A DNA stretch of 64,000 bases. Source: Cynocephalus volans. Taxonomy: Eukaryota > Chordata > Mammalia > Dermoptera > Cynocephalidae. The notes beneath the pieces were generated by a model, which worked only from the letters and a program-made list of their open reading frames with translations, made no database searches and was not told the DNA's origin. A program made the translations under genes and the position numbers. Location of the stretch: NCBI RefSeq assembly GCF_027409185.1, contig NC_084464.1, positions 42,197,095 through 42,261,094 of the forward strand, given 5' to 3'. This document shows positions 35,101 through 47,900 of the stretch, in pieces (the stretch's first letter is position 1; each line of letters opens with the position of its first letter).

Positions 35101-36189
35101 TCCATGGCAGCAAACAGAACAACCAAATGGGTGAATTCTGGATCCTGATTGCTTAGGTTCTCTGTTTTAGTTCTTGCTAGCTATAAAACACTGAGAAAGT
35201 TATTAAGCCTCTTTGTCCCACAGTTTCTTCATCTTTAAATAGAAAAAAATAATAGCACCTGCCCCATTAATAGCTGTGAGGATTAAATGCATTGATACAT
35301 GCAAAGAGTGTATAATACCTGGCTCATAGTAAGTGTTCAATTTATGTTAGCTACTTGGACAGATATTATTCATTCAAAAAATTTATCAAGCCCTTGGTTT
35401 TTGCCCCGAAATGTGCTAGACTCTTTATTGACTTGAACAAATGTTGGAAAATTTTCAAAAAATCCTCACAATACCACCTGCCGGTCAGGTAGAAGAGCTG
35501 TCATCATCTGTCCTCATGGAACAGAAGGGGAAACTGAGGTTCAGAGAAGCGGGCCTATGGCAGGCTGCTCAAGGCCTGTGTTCTTTCTGCCTCCCACTCA
35601 CATCATTACCCTCTGCAGGGGCATTTTTGGTTGCCGCCAGCTCCGTTGATGTCCCGCTCTCCTCCTTCTAGTGGTCATCACTCTGGACCCCCAGACCGCC
35701 AGCCGGAGCCTGGTCCTCTCCGAAGACAGGAAGTCGGTGAGGTACACCCGGCAGAAGGAGCACCTGCCCGACGGTCCCCTGCGCTTCGACGGTCTCCCGG
35801 CGGTGCTGGGCTCCCCGGGCTTCTCCTCGGGGCGCCACCGCTGGCAGGTGGAGGTGCAGCTGGGCGACGGCGGCGGCTGCACGGTGGGGGTGGCCGCTGA
35901 GGGGGTGGGGAGGAAGGGCGACATGGGCCTGAGCGCCGAGGAGGGCGTCTGGGCTGTGATCATGTCGCACCAGCAGTGCTGGGCCAGCACCTCCCCGGGC
36001 ACTGACCTGCCACTGAGCGAGATCCCGCGCGGCGTGGGCATCGCCTTGGACTACGAGGCCGGGCGCGTGACCCTCCTCAACACCGAGACGCAGGCTCCCA
36101 TCTTCACCTTCACCGCCTCTTTCTCTGGCAAAGTCTTCCCTTTCTTTGCCGTCTGGAAAAAAGGTTCCTGCCTTACTTTGAAAGGCTGA
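29120..36189 (+). CDS. TRIM15: TRIM15, seven exons, RING disrupted by a frame change in exon 1
   Basis: Exons: 29120-29508 (ancestral start), 30853-30948, 31987-32217, 33082-33104, 34538-34653, 35014-35046 and 35672-36189. The last six have the family lengths 96, 231, 23, 116, 33 and 518 nt, clean splice sites and no stops. The ancestral ATG at 29120 reads [19 protein letters not shown] but then leaves frame and stops at 29207-29209. In the RING frame a TGA at 29191-29193 blocks reading from upstream. The first in-frame ATG, 29263, would give 420 aa (human about 465). That product keeps only the last RING pair (C12, C15), a full B-box 2 (C38, H41, C49, D52, C57, C60, H66, H69), coiled coil and PRY-SPRY ending [15 protein letters not shown]15 is known at focal adhesions and in antiviral signalling. 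It may be a RING-less protein, an early pseudogene, or a sequencing error. Confidence 0.9.
29176..29207. repeat. 16-bp tandem duplication in the TRIM15 RING exon
   Basis: ACTGGAGGATGCAGTG occurs twice in direct succession (29176-29191 and 29192-29207). Each copy encodes LEDAV in a different frame. Compared with the ancestral layout (CxxC, three residues, then LEDAVT) about 8 nt are also missing before copy 1, so the net change is about +8 nt and the frame is lost. Confidence 0.93.
30150..30480 (+). repeat. L2 LINE 3' fragment in TRIM15 intron 1
   Basis: CATGTCACTCCCCTGCTCAA, AATCCTTCCATGGATCCTCA, AAAGGCATTCAAGCCCTTTG and TCCTCCTAGAATGCC follow the well-known 3' region of L2. Confidence 0.7.
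32440..32615 (+). repeat. MIR SINE in a TRIM15 intron
   Basis: GAGTATCGGCTCTTCCAATT, TGTGACTTGGGTGAGTCTCT and AGCACCTCCCTCATAGAG match the MIR order. Confidence 0.7.
32674..32819 (-). mobile_element. Dimeric tRNA-Ile-like SINE with 12-bp target-site duplication
   Basis: Poly-T then AAGATGACTGGTAGGAGGAT, a TGTCAGCACCACGC block and a second monomer ending CACGGGCTGGCC. CCATCACCTCTT at 32662-32673 and 32820-32831 is the target-site duplication. The junction between monomers is shortened relative to the copies at 13186 and 21317. Confidence 0.85.
33458..33623 (+). mobile_element. GC-rich variant of the tRNA-derived SINE with 10-bp target-site duplication
   Basis: The first unit starts GGGCTGAGCCCGTGGCGCAC and carries GGGTTCGGATCC (B-box). 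Between them is a self-complementary GGGAGCGC ... GCGACGCTCCC segment not seen in the other copies. A shorter second unit (GGCCGATGCACTCACTGGCT) runs into GTCACGAAAAAG and a long A tail. ATGTAATTCA at 33448-33457 and 33624-33633 flanks it. This is a distinct, CpG-rich and probably younger subfamily. Confidence 0.88.
35130..35360 (+). repeat. MIR SINE in a TRIM15 intron
   Basis: GGATCCTGATTGCTTAGGTT, AGTTATTAAGCCTCTTTGTC, AATAATAGCACCTGCCCCAT and ACCTGGCTCATAGTAAGTGT match a nearly full MIR. Confidence 0.75.
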
Positions 36190-36718
36190 GGTGGAGCACG
36201 CGAAGGGCGGTGTAGTGGAGAGAGCGGTGCCTGGGGATCCAGATCTGCTCCTGGCCAGCCGCGTGGCCTTGGGCGACTCAGTGTGCCCAAGTGAGGCAGG
36301 AGGACAGAAGAGCTCAGAATCCTGAACGGTGGTTGTGTTCACTTTAGTTACCTCGTGCCCTTCAGCTCCCCGATGTCCGGATCCTCCCGGTGACGCTCCG
36401 GCCTTCTCTGCACCTGCTGGTGGAGAACCAGAGGCAGGCTAGGCTGTGCCTCGGACATCAGCAAAGCTGCGAGCCAGCATGCTTTTGAAAGAAAATCTAA
36501 AATAAAAAATGTAAAGCTTCAAAATAATTATCACAGGGAAAAACCACGATTTCCTGGGCTTGCACTGATTTATACAGTCACTGTTTGTTTTTTTGACACA
36601 CACCTGTAGAGGCCTTCACCTTCATGGGGTTTAGGGCCTCTCATTAGCCCTGAGTGGGCAAGGCCCCTTCCTTTTTGACTCCCTTCAGTCCTTTCTCTAG
36701 ACTTGTGGAAAATGTCCT

Positions 36719-36724
36719 AATAAA
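36719..36724 (+). terminator. Probable TRIM15 poly(A) signal
   Basis: AATAAA 530 bp after the TRIM15 stop, followed within 40 bp by a TGTGTGTTT-type GU-rich stretch (36754 on). A second AATAAA at 36501-36506 is an alternative. The choice rests on the downstream GT-rich element. Confidence 0.55.
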
Positions 36725-39090
36725 GCATGCAACCCACAGACTTCTGTATTTCATGTGTGTTTAATTAGTGCTGATGAGGCTGAAGGAAAAGCTTAAATCC
36801 AGTGGAATCTGTCTGCTGTGACAATTTAGGGCTTAGGTAGGTGGGAGTGGGGGGTCTCAGAGAGGATGGCTTCTGATCCCTCTGTGACCAAGGAACAATC
36901 CTGTTCCTTCTTTGACTCAGGACTTCCCTGATGACAGTGGGACAATCACCAGACCACGTTGTCTAATAAAATGATGCTTTTGTTCAGGTTTAATTAACTT
37001 CTCAAATATTAATTATTACTAAAGTTATCATCTGGACACGGAAACAAACCACAGGTTAAAATAACTTTACAAAGCAAGGTATAAATCCTTGTAATGGTGA
37101 TAGTTCCCCCCATACCTACCTGTTGTGGTTCTAGTTATTTCTTCTCTCACGTTGAACACTCACATTCCCAACCCCTGAAGAATTCTGCCCTCTTCCCTAA
37201 TCCAGTTTCCCTCTGGTGTAAGACGATACTGTGTACAAGAGTACCTTTGTTATTGCATGAGCCCTGCTCCTGACGTGTGGGTCAGGTGTTTTGAGAGGCA
37301 CTGTAAGTGCTTTTACCATATGTAAATTTTATTACAAAATTGTAACATGAATCATTGTGATGTGAATAATTACTCCTAATTTAACTGTTTCTTTTATATC
37401 AAAGACCTCTTGATATAATAAGGTCTCTGATATAATAGAAACCAGACTACTTGGTTTCTTCCGTCCCCTAGTGCAGTGAGCAGAACCACCTGTCTGTGTC
37501 TGATCCAGAAAAACCAAATGGCTTGGTAGTCCAACCTAGTAGTAATAGTATTGCCTAGTGTTTGTTATAAAAGTAGTATATGCTCATGGCTGAAAAAAAC
37601 TCAATCATTTTCAAAGTGTATAGGTGAAAAACCTCTCTCTTCACCCACTTTACACTTCCCCTTGCCACTCCCTGTAGTTGATCACTGGTATCAACTTTTT
37701 GTGTACCCCGTCAGTTTTGAATACAAGTATATATAGCTTTTTTTTTTTTTTAACACAAATGAGATTAAGCCATGATTACTCTTTCAACCAAAACTATATG
37801 CAAAACTATAAACTTCCAAAAACTATATGCAACACATGATCATTGTAACACTTGTCAAACATCACAGAGTGCTGTAAAGTTTTTTTTTTTTTTTTTTGAA
37901 AATACACATCTTCATTTGAACCTTATAACAAACCTATGAAATACATAGGACTTATTTCACTTTTCTCATTTTGTGGTTGAGAAACTGGCACACAGTTGAA
38001 TGAACTTGTCTAACAACTTTCACAGCTGGTGCTTCAGGCCCTGGTGCTCAGTCCCTTCACTCAATGACCTTTCCATCAGGCAGAGACTTTCCCAACAGAT
38101 AAATCCCAACGGGGCTTTGTTTCATTTGCTATGCATTGAACTAGTGTTTGATAGGCAGGGTATTCTTGGTTGAGTATGAAATAGAAAAACGAGTTACACT
38201 GTATTTTTAGATCTCTAGTACTTCTAATTTTAGGGCGGTCCACATAATTTAGGTGTGTGAATATGGCATATTTGGAGCACTGTACCCAAATTAAATTGCC
38301 TAAGGGGAAAGTTTGGGAGTGGCCAAAACCCCAGCGGAGGAGGACTGAGAGCTGCCTGGAGGAAAAGGGAAAAAAATCCACTTGGTGGCTTGTCTGGAGA
38401 GTTTATCTGGGTTCCAGTGTTTGTGATGTAAAACTGTTCCCTTTCTCCCCTACAGGATCGTTAGCACAAGCTACACTGCTCCAATGCTTTTGTAAGAGCC
38501 CCTGATTTCCGGGGAACGTAAGAGTGTTGAATTCTGTCCACTACTGGGCAGGAGGCAAAAAGAGACCCCACAAAAGAACTGCCAGGCTGCTGGATTATGA
38601 GCAGCAGTTACATCGAGGTGCCTCACAGAACCAGAGAGGTTATTGTAAGCACCCAGGTAGGATCTATAAGGAAATCTCTCTGGAGCTCAAGAATGGTGAT
38701 TACAGTGGGCTGGATATTGAACTAGAGCTGAGGCTGATACACTTTTTCTCTAGTCCACTTGCTTTGCTTTGCTCTGTATGTGGGGCCCATTCTCCTGTCC
38801 ACGAGTAGGCTCACTGGCTTTACTCATGTCCTTTATTTTCCTTCTCATTTTCAGTTCTTTCCTTTTTATTTTCCTTAATCATATTCCTCAGTTCTTGGAG
38901 CAGCATCATCACCAGCCCATACAAGGTCTTCTTGTTTTATTTGTATTTTCTCCTTTATCTCCAATTCTCATTCCCATTCACCTCTCCTCCATAGGCAGCT
39001 TCTCTCTAATGTTTTTCATATGTCCTTGGGTACATAGGGATCCCCGAATATACAAATAGTACTGCACTAGTTCTGTTTTTTTGGTTTTTT
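36725..39090. other. Intergenic DNA between TRIM15 and the old L1 block
   Basis: No gene is seen on either strand. The content is AT-rich unique-looking sequence with short poly-T tracts (37740, 37880). Confidence 0.5.
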
Positions 39091-40463
39091 TTTTTTTTTT
39101 AACCCAGTACCATATGATTTAGTCATATGGCTGTATGCACATCTAGTTTATGGCTTCTAATTGCTGAATGGTATTCTATGGCACTCACCTGCCACATTTA
39201 TTATATCTTCTTTTGGTGAAGAACATATAGGTGACCTCCATGTGCCAATGACAACAAGCAACATGGTGATGAACAGCCTCGTACCTTTCCCTTATGAACT
39301 TGCTTAAGAACCTAAGATAAATCCCAGGAACGGATGACTTGTATTTGCACAATTAATTTCCTTAAGCACCACTAAATTGCTCCCCAGAATGGCTAGCTCT
39401 GTTTACACTTCCACCAGAGGGGCATGGAGATCCTGCTTCCCCATACATACTAACAATAGGTACCAGCAAACTTGCTACTTTCTGAAAACCTGATGACTAT
39501 AAAGTGATATCTCACTATTGTTTTATTTTTGCCTTTTTCTGACTACCTGTGAGGTTAGAATCGCTTCTGGAATTTTCTATTTATGACTTTTGCCTACTTT
39601 TCAGTCTCCTGTCTTTCATTGACTTCCAGGAATTTCTTGCATATTCTAGATATTAATCTGTAGATCATTTTAGACTTGAAAATATCACCCATTTATTAAC
39701 ATTGACTATGGTATTATTCATTAGAAACAAAGTTTGAATTTTGGTAATAAATTTCTTGAATTTTTCACTTTGTATTTTATGTTTTTAAGGTCTTTTTCAC
39801 CACCACGAGATCATAAATACGTGTGTGCTCCCACTAGTTATATAAATTTATTGTCCACATTAATGTCTTCATCTAGTGTGAAGAAGACAACCGACCTTAT
39901 TTTTCCCCAATAGTAAGCCATTTTTCCAACTCCATCTACTTAAACAATCCATCTGTTCCCACTGATTCGTGGTGCCACCTCTAATATACCAATTTCCCAT
40001 GAACAGCGGAGTTGTTTCTGAGCTTTCTGTTCTGTTTTATTGTCTTTTCCTGAACCAGTACATCTTATTTTTTATTGCTACAATTTGTAGTATACCTCAG
40101 TGTCTAATGGAGCTACTCTCCCTTTGTTTCTTTTTCAAATTTATCTCAGCTATTCGCAGACCTTTATGCTTCCTTGCAAATTTAGAATCAATTTGTCAGG
40201 TTCTGTTTTAAAAATACTGTTGGTCTTTCAACTAAAATTACATTGACATGGACTGAAATTTTATTAAATTTGGGGAGGGTTAGAGGAAATTAGCTTGGAG
40301 AATTTTGACATTGTCATCTTGTCCATGAACATGTTATCTCTCTGGCTGTTTAGACCTAGTTTCATGTCCTTTAATTTTGAAACTTGAATATGAGACATTG
40401 AAATTTTCTTTACATAACAATTTGGCAATATCTAGTAACATGCATAATGCATATCCTGTTTTG

Positions 40464-40574
40464 GTTTTTTTTTTTTTTTTTTTTTTGGATGGCTGGCTGG
40501 TATGGGGATCAGAACCCTTGATCTTCATGTTGTAACACCATGCTCTAACCAACTGAGCTAACCGGCCAGCTCTG
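40464..40574 (-). mobile_element. tRNA-Ile-like SINE monomer
   Basis: Poly-T followed by GGATGGCTGGCTGGTATGGG, GATCTTCATGTTGTAACACC and GAGCTAACCGGCCAGC. Read on minus it is close to a tRNA-Ile head (GCTGGCCGGTTAGCTCAGTT). This is the clearest copy for identifying the tRNA source. Confidence 0.88.
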
Positions 40575-41374
40575 CATAGGTAAATTTCAAAAACACATTG
40601 ATGTACAACCAAAAAAAGCAAGACTAAAAATCTATATCTCCATTTTAAAAAGTTTGAAAACATGCCCCCCCAAACTGGTATTATTTATGGGAACTTATAT
40701 ATATGGTAATACCATAAAAACAAACGAGGGAATGTTAAACACTTCAGTCGGCCATAGCATAGCACTGACCTCTGGTTAGTGAAGATAGGAGGGAATGTGA
40801 CTGGAAAAGGGATATATGGAGGGATGCAATTGTACTCAAAATATTTTATTTCCTAGGGGAAAACTAAACCATATTTGTTAAAAGATAAGGTTTGATACGG
40901 TTGGATGGTGGGCATACAGTTATTAATTAGGTTACTTAGAGCACTTGTCTGTAGACCTGAAATATTTTATAAGAAAAAAAACCAAAACTAGTTATTCATA
41001 AGATTTGTACATTTCGGGGAGGCTATGATACTTATATGGCTTGCATTACTATTATGAAATGTCGTTTTTAAAAATTATAAAAATTATTGATTTTTGTGTT
41101 AGTGTTGTATTCAGCAATTTTGCTTCACTAATTCTAATAGTTTGTTGATTCCGTAGGTTAACTGTGTAGAAAACTTATTTTACGTCTGAAAATAACAGTT
41201 TTGACTCTTTCCTTCTAATCCATTTAACTCTTAGTTATCTCATCTAATTGTGGACCAAGGCCTCCAACACTGTGTTGAACAGTAACTGTGATAAAGGATA
41301 TGCTTAGTCTGTTACTAACATGCAAATAAGTTCACTAGGGTTTCTTGGTTAAGTATAATGATGATTGTGGGGTG

Positions 41375-41461
41375 GGCTTTTTGTTGTTGTTGTTGTTGTT
41401 GTTTTGTGGCTGGCAGGTGCCAGGATCTGTGCTCTAACCAACTGAGCTAACTGGCTAGCCT
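41375..41461 (-). mobile_element. tRNA-Ile-like SINE monomer, truncated, with (GTT)n tail
   Basis: TTTTTGTTGTTGTTG tail, then TGTGGCTGGCAGGTGCC and CTAACCAACTGAGCTAACTG. The A tail has become a (AAC)n microsatellite. Confidence 0.8.
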
Positions 41462-41504
41462 GATCATGGGTTTTTTGGTACAGAATCTTCATTAAGTTAG
41501 AGTG

Positions 41505-41822
41505 TATCTTAGTCTATTCCTGGCTGCTATAACAGAACACCATAGACTGAGTGGCTTATAAACAACAGAAATTTTTTTCTCAAGGTGCTGGTATATTCCG
41601 TGACTAGCGAGGGCCTACTTCCTGTTTCATAGACAGCTCTCTTTTCACTGTAATCTCACATGGTGAAAGGGGAGAGGGATCTCTCTGGCGTCTCTTTTAT
41701 AAAAGCATTAATCCCATTCATGAGGGCACAGCCCAAAAGCCCCACTTCCAAATACCATCGCTGGGGATTAGGTTTCAACATATGAATTTTGGGAGGGACA
41801 CAAACATTCAGTCTATAGCAGA
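41505..41822 (-). repeat. LTR/MaLR-like interspersed repeat
   Basis: TCTTAGTCTATTCCTGGCTG, CTATAACAGAACACCATAGA, CTTATAAACAACAGAAATTT and ATATGAATTTTGGGAGGGAC bracket a 300-bp repeat related in layout to the one at 2352-2790. Confidence 0.6.
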
Positions 41823-42499
41823 CTGCTTTTCTATTCCTAGTTTTCTTAGTTTTTCAAATAATACGCAGGTTTTAAACTTTACAAATACCTTTTTTTCGTG
41901 TTTTGAGACAGTCATTGTGATTTTTCTCTTTTTCTCCATGTATGTGGTCATCCATTGTCAGATTTTCTGATATTAAACTATTATTACCTTTCTGAGATAA
42001 CACTCTACATAATAATGAGGTAGTATTTCTTAATAGTTCACTGTTGGAGTGTTGTATAGTTACATAGATTCTTCAACTTACCCAGGATCTTGTTGGCTGT
42101 GCTGCCACTATCTATATCAGTGCTTCTCAAACTTTAATGTTAAAAAATAATCTAGGGGTCTTGTTAAAATGCAGTTCTGACTCAGAAGGTATAGGAACGA
42201 GCCTGCAATTTTGCTTTTCTAAAATGCTGACGATGATGTCAGTGCCGGGACCACACTTTGAGTGAGGCTATCACAACTCTCACTGTTCATCTCCTAGTAC
42301 AGATCTCCAAAGTCGAAATTCATAAGAATCTGTGATTTTTGTTTTTGAAAATCAGCATTTGATTTCCTCGGTACTGATTTTTGTGCCAGACTTCAAGTCA
42401 CTGGCCAGTGTGTCTGGATGACCCTTGGTAAGATATTTACCTTGGGGCCAATCGGTGAGGCTAGTGGTATCTGGTACAGTTCACAGCCCTTTGGCTTAG

Positions 42500-42665
42500 T
42501 TATTAAGAGTTCAAACTCTAGCTCTGCCAGAGGCAAGTTACTTAATGCCTCTAAATCTTATTCCTCTCATATGAAAAAGAGGTAAAAGAACCTGTTCTAT
42601 AGGATTATTGTGAGACTTAAATGAATTAATGCATGTAATGGGCTCAGCACAGTTCTTGGTATTCG
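42500..42665 (+). repeat. MIR SINE
   Basis: TCAAACTCTAGCTCTGCCAG, GGCAAGTTACTTAATGCCTC and GGATTATTGTGAGACTTAAA. Confidence 0.75.
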
Positions 42666-42879
42666 GGAAGAAGTTAGTGTTGGTGTTTGGCCATGGTGAT
42701 AGAGTTGGGGCAAATTCCCTTAAATGAAACCATGGCAAGAGGCTCAGTGATTGATGCCTCATATGACTAGTCTGCAAAGTCAGAATGAAACTGGTGTGAA
42801 CCATGTGAATGCACACCAAACAGAACCTAGTTAACAGCAGGACAGTCCTCACTTACCCGTTCTTTTTCTCATGTGTGAT

Positions 42880-44930
42880 CAGGAAGTCTGCGGCCAAAGT
42901 CTAAAACTTGGGAGAAGCCCAGCCCAGCACTCTAAGACAAAGATAACCAAGGTAGCAGAGCTCATACTCAGAATCACAGATGAGGGAAGGAGTGGAGCCA
43001 GGGGTGACCCCTGGTCATAGACAACTTTCCCCAAATCTCTAAGGCTGATTATCCCCAGAATTCAGAGAAGTGCAGCTTCATTGCCTGGGGGTCAGAGTAG
43101 GAAATTAAAAAGAGAGATGTATTCAAATCCACTGAGAACCAAAAAATTAAACTAATGAGAATTGCTGTGTAGGTTACCTTTAATTTATGACTGTGGGGTT
43201 ATCACCAGTGGATATTATCTTTGTAAATTCCCTCCTTTCTATACACCTCCTCCCCATTAGAGAGAAGACACAAGAGCTAATTATCCTCATGATGACAATA
43301 AAGCCATTGCTACCAGTATCATCCTCTCACAGAAGTCTCTTTGTAGAGAGATACTGAGTGTGGGCAAGTGGCCCTAAGAACTCCGTAGAATTAATAGCGA
43401 ATGCAAAGTGCTCAGCCCTGGGGACATGAAGGCCTCTTCTGGTCTTGGCTTTGCCAATGACTTTGACATTGGGAAAATCATCCCATCTGCCCAGGGCCTG
43501 AAGAGCATCTAGGATCCCTTCAGAGTCCCTGTGACTTAACTCCTATCCTCAAGGAGCTGTCCGTCTAAGGGAGGAAGAGTGCCACTTGTACCCTCTGAGT
43601 TTCACCCTGCTTCTCATAGGGCTGGGGGCCAATTTCATACACTTTCTTCCTGGTCTCTTGAGAAAGCAGTGGCCTCACACCTTTGTGCTCAGTAGTGAAA
43701 ACCATGGGCTCTAGATACAGGAAGACTCTGGTTCAAATCCTTGCTAATGTTTTAGTTGTGACCTCTGGGAGGTCTACTTAATCTCTCTGAGTGTCCAAGA
43801 CCCCTGTTCTGAAAACTGGGAACAAGTACTTACCTTCAGATTGTTATAAGGAGTAAAAGAGATAACACGCATGAAAGTACTTAGCACATTGCCTGGCACA
43901 GAGGGTCAGCACTTGATGATAATAATGATGATGATAAGCTGGGAAAAGCCTCAAAGGACGATGAGATCCTGGCTTCTGCCCACAGGCACACACCTAATTA
44001 TGTCTATTTTACAGATAAGTCAACTAAAACACAGAAAGTTTAAGTAATGAGGAAAATGGATTATTTCCTTCAATAAATGAGACATGGAGTAAATGCAATC
44101 TTTTTTCAAGAGAAGATCAAGAGTTATCAGGTGCTATGTGTTCCTCAAAGGCTTCATTCACACTAAAGCAAGTGACAGGATCACAGATCTTCCTTGTTAT
44201 GCTATCTTCCGGGGCAAGTTCACAGAGCCACTGCTGATGATATGGGAGTTTTCAAATTTGTATCTTGAATTAAATTTACAGCTGATGTGTATAACTCATC
44301 CTGGACTTTACTACATTGTCAGCTAAATACCATGTTAACAACAACAACATGTTTCAGCTAGTGGCACTATGAGTTAAGTGGTTGGTCAAAAAATTTTCGC
44401 AGTTTTACAAGAAAACACACGTGCCCCACCACTGACATGCTCAAGGAATTTATTTATTACTATTTAAATGCTGACTGGCTATGAGAGTCCAGGCTGCAGT
44501 AGCCCGTGTGACACCCCTCTCCCTCCTTGTTCCAGACTCCGTACCTCAGGGATTAGGTTTACTGTCCTTGAAAGGTCAGTATATGAGGTCTTAGACCAAT
44601 AACAGGCAGGAAGTCACAAGTGAGGCTGGCATAAAGCCAGGACCCTGTGAGGTCTGCACATTCAGAGAAAGGCAAAAACCACCCAGCAGCACAGGAGACA
44701 GGAGAGTTTCCTGGAAAAAATGAGAAATAAAATCCCTGGCCTAGTGTAGGGAGCGTTTTGGTTTGTCATGCAGGGAACCGCCGCCCCCCCCCCCCCCCCC
44801 CCCAAGCCAAAATATAAACATAAAATTGGTACTGAACTGGTATGCACCTGGGTTCACGGGCAGAAGCACTTCAAATGGAATGCCTTCAAAAAGCCCTGCT
44901 GAAGATGAATCAAAATAAGTTATTAAAAAC
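42880..44930. other. Intergenic DNA with one MIR and a poly-C tract
   Basis: No gene is visible. A MIR occupies about 43700-43925 (GGTTCAAATCCTTGCTAATG, GGCACAGAGGGTCAGC). A run of 20 C lies at 44784-44803. The rest carries no signal I can name. Confidence 0.5.
44784..44803. repeat. Poly-C/poly-G run of 20
   Basis: Twenty consecutive C on plus. On minus the G20 run could form a G-quadruplex, and its length is likely variable between individuals and prone to sequencing error. Confidence 0.9.
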
Positions 44931-44939
44931 ACATGATGA

Positions 44940-47900
44940 AATGACCCATCCCCCTACTAGTAGACAAACTGGAGGAGTACTTCAGCTATAGAACAATCTA
45001 AAAGAGACTAAAAATGGCTATTTAAAAATGATTAAGAAACTAAGATGAAAGAAAAAGAACAGGAAAATCTGGTGCAAAAAATCAACTAGAACTTCTAGAC
45101 ATAAAAATGTGGTAAATAATCTATTGGTTAAATAGATTAAATGCAGCTGCAGAGAAGTTTCAGAACTCTAAGGAAATGAACCAAAATGCAGTACAGAGAG
45201 ATAAGATATGGAAAACAGGAGGGAGGTAGAGATTTGCCAGAAGACAGGCTCCTAGATTGGGGGTAAAAAAAACCTGAGTTTTTACAAAAGAACTACTAAA
45301 ACAATGATACTGAAATATTAAAAATGATATACCAGGCAATGATAACCAAAGGAAAGGTGATGTAACTATATCAATATCAGAAAAAATATACTGTAATGAA
45401 AGAGGTATTATTAGGTTAGAGAAATAGGGATGCTAAATTCTGGTAAAAGGAACAATTTATCTGGAAACTAGCAATTCTAAGCTCTAATAAATCTAACAAT
45501 TCATTCAGAGTTACAAAAAGAACTTGATAAATCAACAATCATAGTAGCAGATTTTTAAACATATCTCTCTCAGTTATTCATACTTAAAAACAAAAAAAAT
45601 ACTAAGGATATAAAATATTTGAACTATAAAACATAATTCTTCTAATAAAGATATAGCATATTTAAATAACAAAATAAGATTCACCTAATGGGCACAGATA
45701 GAACCCTGTACTTAACAGTGAAAATACAGTCTTTCTGAGCAGTCATGGAACATTCAGGGGAAAAAAATGACCAAGACCAAAACAATCAATATCACTGTCA
45801 ATGCAAAACATGTCCCATATTTTTTGTTTAAATTTTTCTTCCATTTTCTTCTATCATGTGTAGGTTTTTAAGCTTCCACAGCCTGTTCTTTTCTCCTGCC
45901 ACTAACCAATGGAATTCCTATGCTTAGTCTTGGGAATGTTGGCTCTGCTAAATAGCAACTACTGGTGAAAGGAGCATCAGAAGGAAAGAGGGACCTCCTA
46001 GTTGTTCTGATAAGATGTCTAGCCAAGAGCATTAACAAGAACCTCACAGTTCTCGGTATGGAGTTGTGTGCCAACTTATAACTATAACCACCCTGTTCTG
46101 TTAGCTGTTGTCTTAAAACTGTTCTTGGAAATGTTACTGTAACAAAAGATTCTTTCAAGATTTCTCAGCTCCAGATATTATGACTATGCTCTGTAGAATC
46201 TGGTATAACTTTTAGTCTCTAAAGTGTTGCTTTGTTAAATGATTTTCTTGCTTGATAATAATTGCTTTGGTAATATTCAAATAAACATGTTTTCTAAAAG
46301 TATAAATGTTCACGTCTGTACTCCATAAATATGTATAATCAATTATGTTTCAATGAAAAATAAATTACTAAAACAGGTATAAATTCTTGTAAGATTTCTC
46401 ACTTAGTTAGAGCTTTGAAAACTACCTATCTCCCTCCATGCACAATGGCATGATAAAGTCACAACTTAACTGTTTAGCTACAAAAAGGGAAAAAAGAAAA
46501 AAAGTCATGACTGACAGAGCTCTTTTGTTAAAAATGTGTCCGAGAGATTTTTTTGTCAATCATGCAGACAATGGTCTTTGACCACAATCTAATAACATTA
46601 AAACTCAAAAAACAAAGATAACTTAGAAAGCCTACACTTCCAAAACTTAAAAACACACTTCTAAATTATTCATAGACAAAAAAATTACAATGATAATTTC
46701 AAAATATTACAACTGAAAGACAATGAAACACCAAGCACATGATGCAGCTAAGCAGCTGGCATTAGTTATCTATCACTACATAAATTACCCCAAATTCAGC
46801 AGCTTAAGCCAATAAACATTTATTACCTCAGTTTCTGTGGGTCAGGAATCTGAGAGCAACTTAGCTAGGTGTTTCTGGCTCAGGGTCCCTCCTGAGACTG
46901 CAATCAGGATATCAGCTGGAGCTGAAGTTATCCAAAGCCAGACCAGTTGCAAGGTCAGTAGCACGCCATCACTTCCACAGTATTTTATTTGTCAGGAGTA
47001 AGTCACTAAGTCCAGTGTATAAGGGGAGAGAAATTAAGCTCTACCTTTTAAAGGGAGGAGTATCAAAGAATTTTGTGGAAAAAGCTTTAAATCCACAACA
47101 GCATTACTTAGATGGAAATTTATAGTCTTAGATGCATATATTAGAGAAAAAAGTAATTGTGAAATTAAGTATCTAACTCAATAAACTAAAAAAAAAAAAA
47201 AAAAAAAAATAGAGTAAGCCTAAAGAAGGTAAGAAGGAGATAAGGGCAAAAATAAATGAAATAGAATAATGTTCAAAAACACTGAAACCTTGTTCTTTGA
47301 AAAGACTACTAATGTAGTGAATTTTCAGCAAGACTGATCATGAAAAAGTAAAAACTACAAATAAACAATAGTAGAAATGAAGAATAACAAAACTACATTG
47401 TGAAGAACTTTATCTCAATACCTTGGAAATAGGAAATTTTACATAAAATGTAACTTATCAAAACTGACTCCTGATGAAAGGAAAATCTGACTAGATCTAT
47501 AACCATTTAGTAAATCAAATTAGAAATAAAAATTTTAAGTCCTCCTTCCCTGATCCCTCCACCCCCCCAAAAAAATAAATACCAGGCCACTTGGGTTTTA
47601 CAGGAAAGTTTTATCAAACCTTAAAAAAAAAGATAACCCCCACCACAAAGTATTACAGAAAACAGAGGGAATTCATCCCAAGTCATTTAAGAGCCTAATA
47701 TAAACTTGATACTAAACTAGATGTAGAGAAAGGAAATCTTTAAGTCAATTTTACTTATGAACATAGACATAAAAATCCCAAATTAAAAAATTAACACATT
47801 TTAAATAAAATTAATTCTGTTTTATTAAATTAATAAATAAAACAGAATTGAGTAGAAAAAAATTACATGATAGTTTTCTCAGGAATGCAAAATTGATTTA

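Larger units (their letters stand above)
39090..41500 (-). repeat. Ancient L1 fragment, reverse strand, broken by two SINEs
   Basis: GCTGAATGGTATTCTATGGC, CACATTTATTATATC, GATATCTCACTATTG, TTTCTTGCATATTCTAGAT and CCAACACTGTGTTGAACAGT are degraded L1 ORF2 phrases read backwards, similar in order to the young L1 at 14705. Many stops in every frame. Confidence 0.7.

Noticed and set aside
35598-36342. Minus-strand frames of 147 and 224 codons
   Set aside because: They are reverse-frame shadows of the GC-rich TRIM15 SPRY exon.
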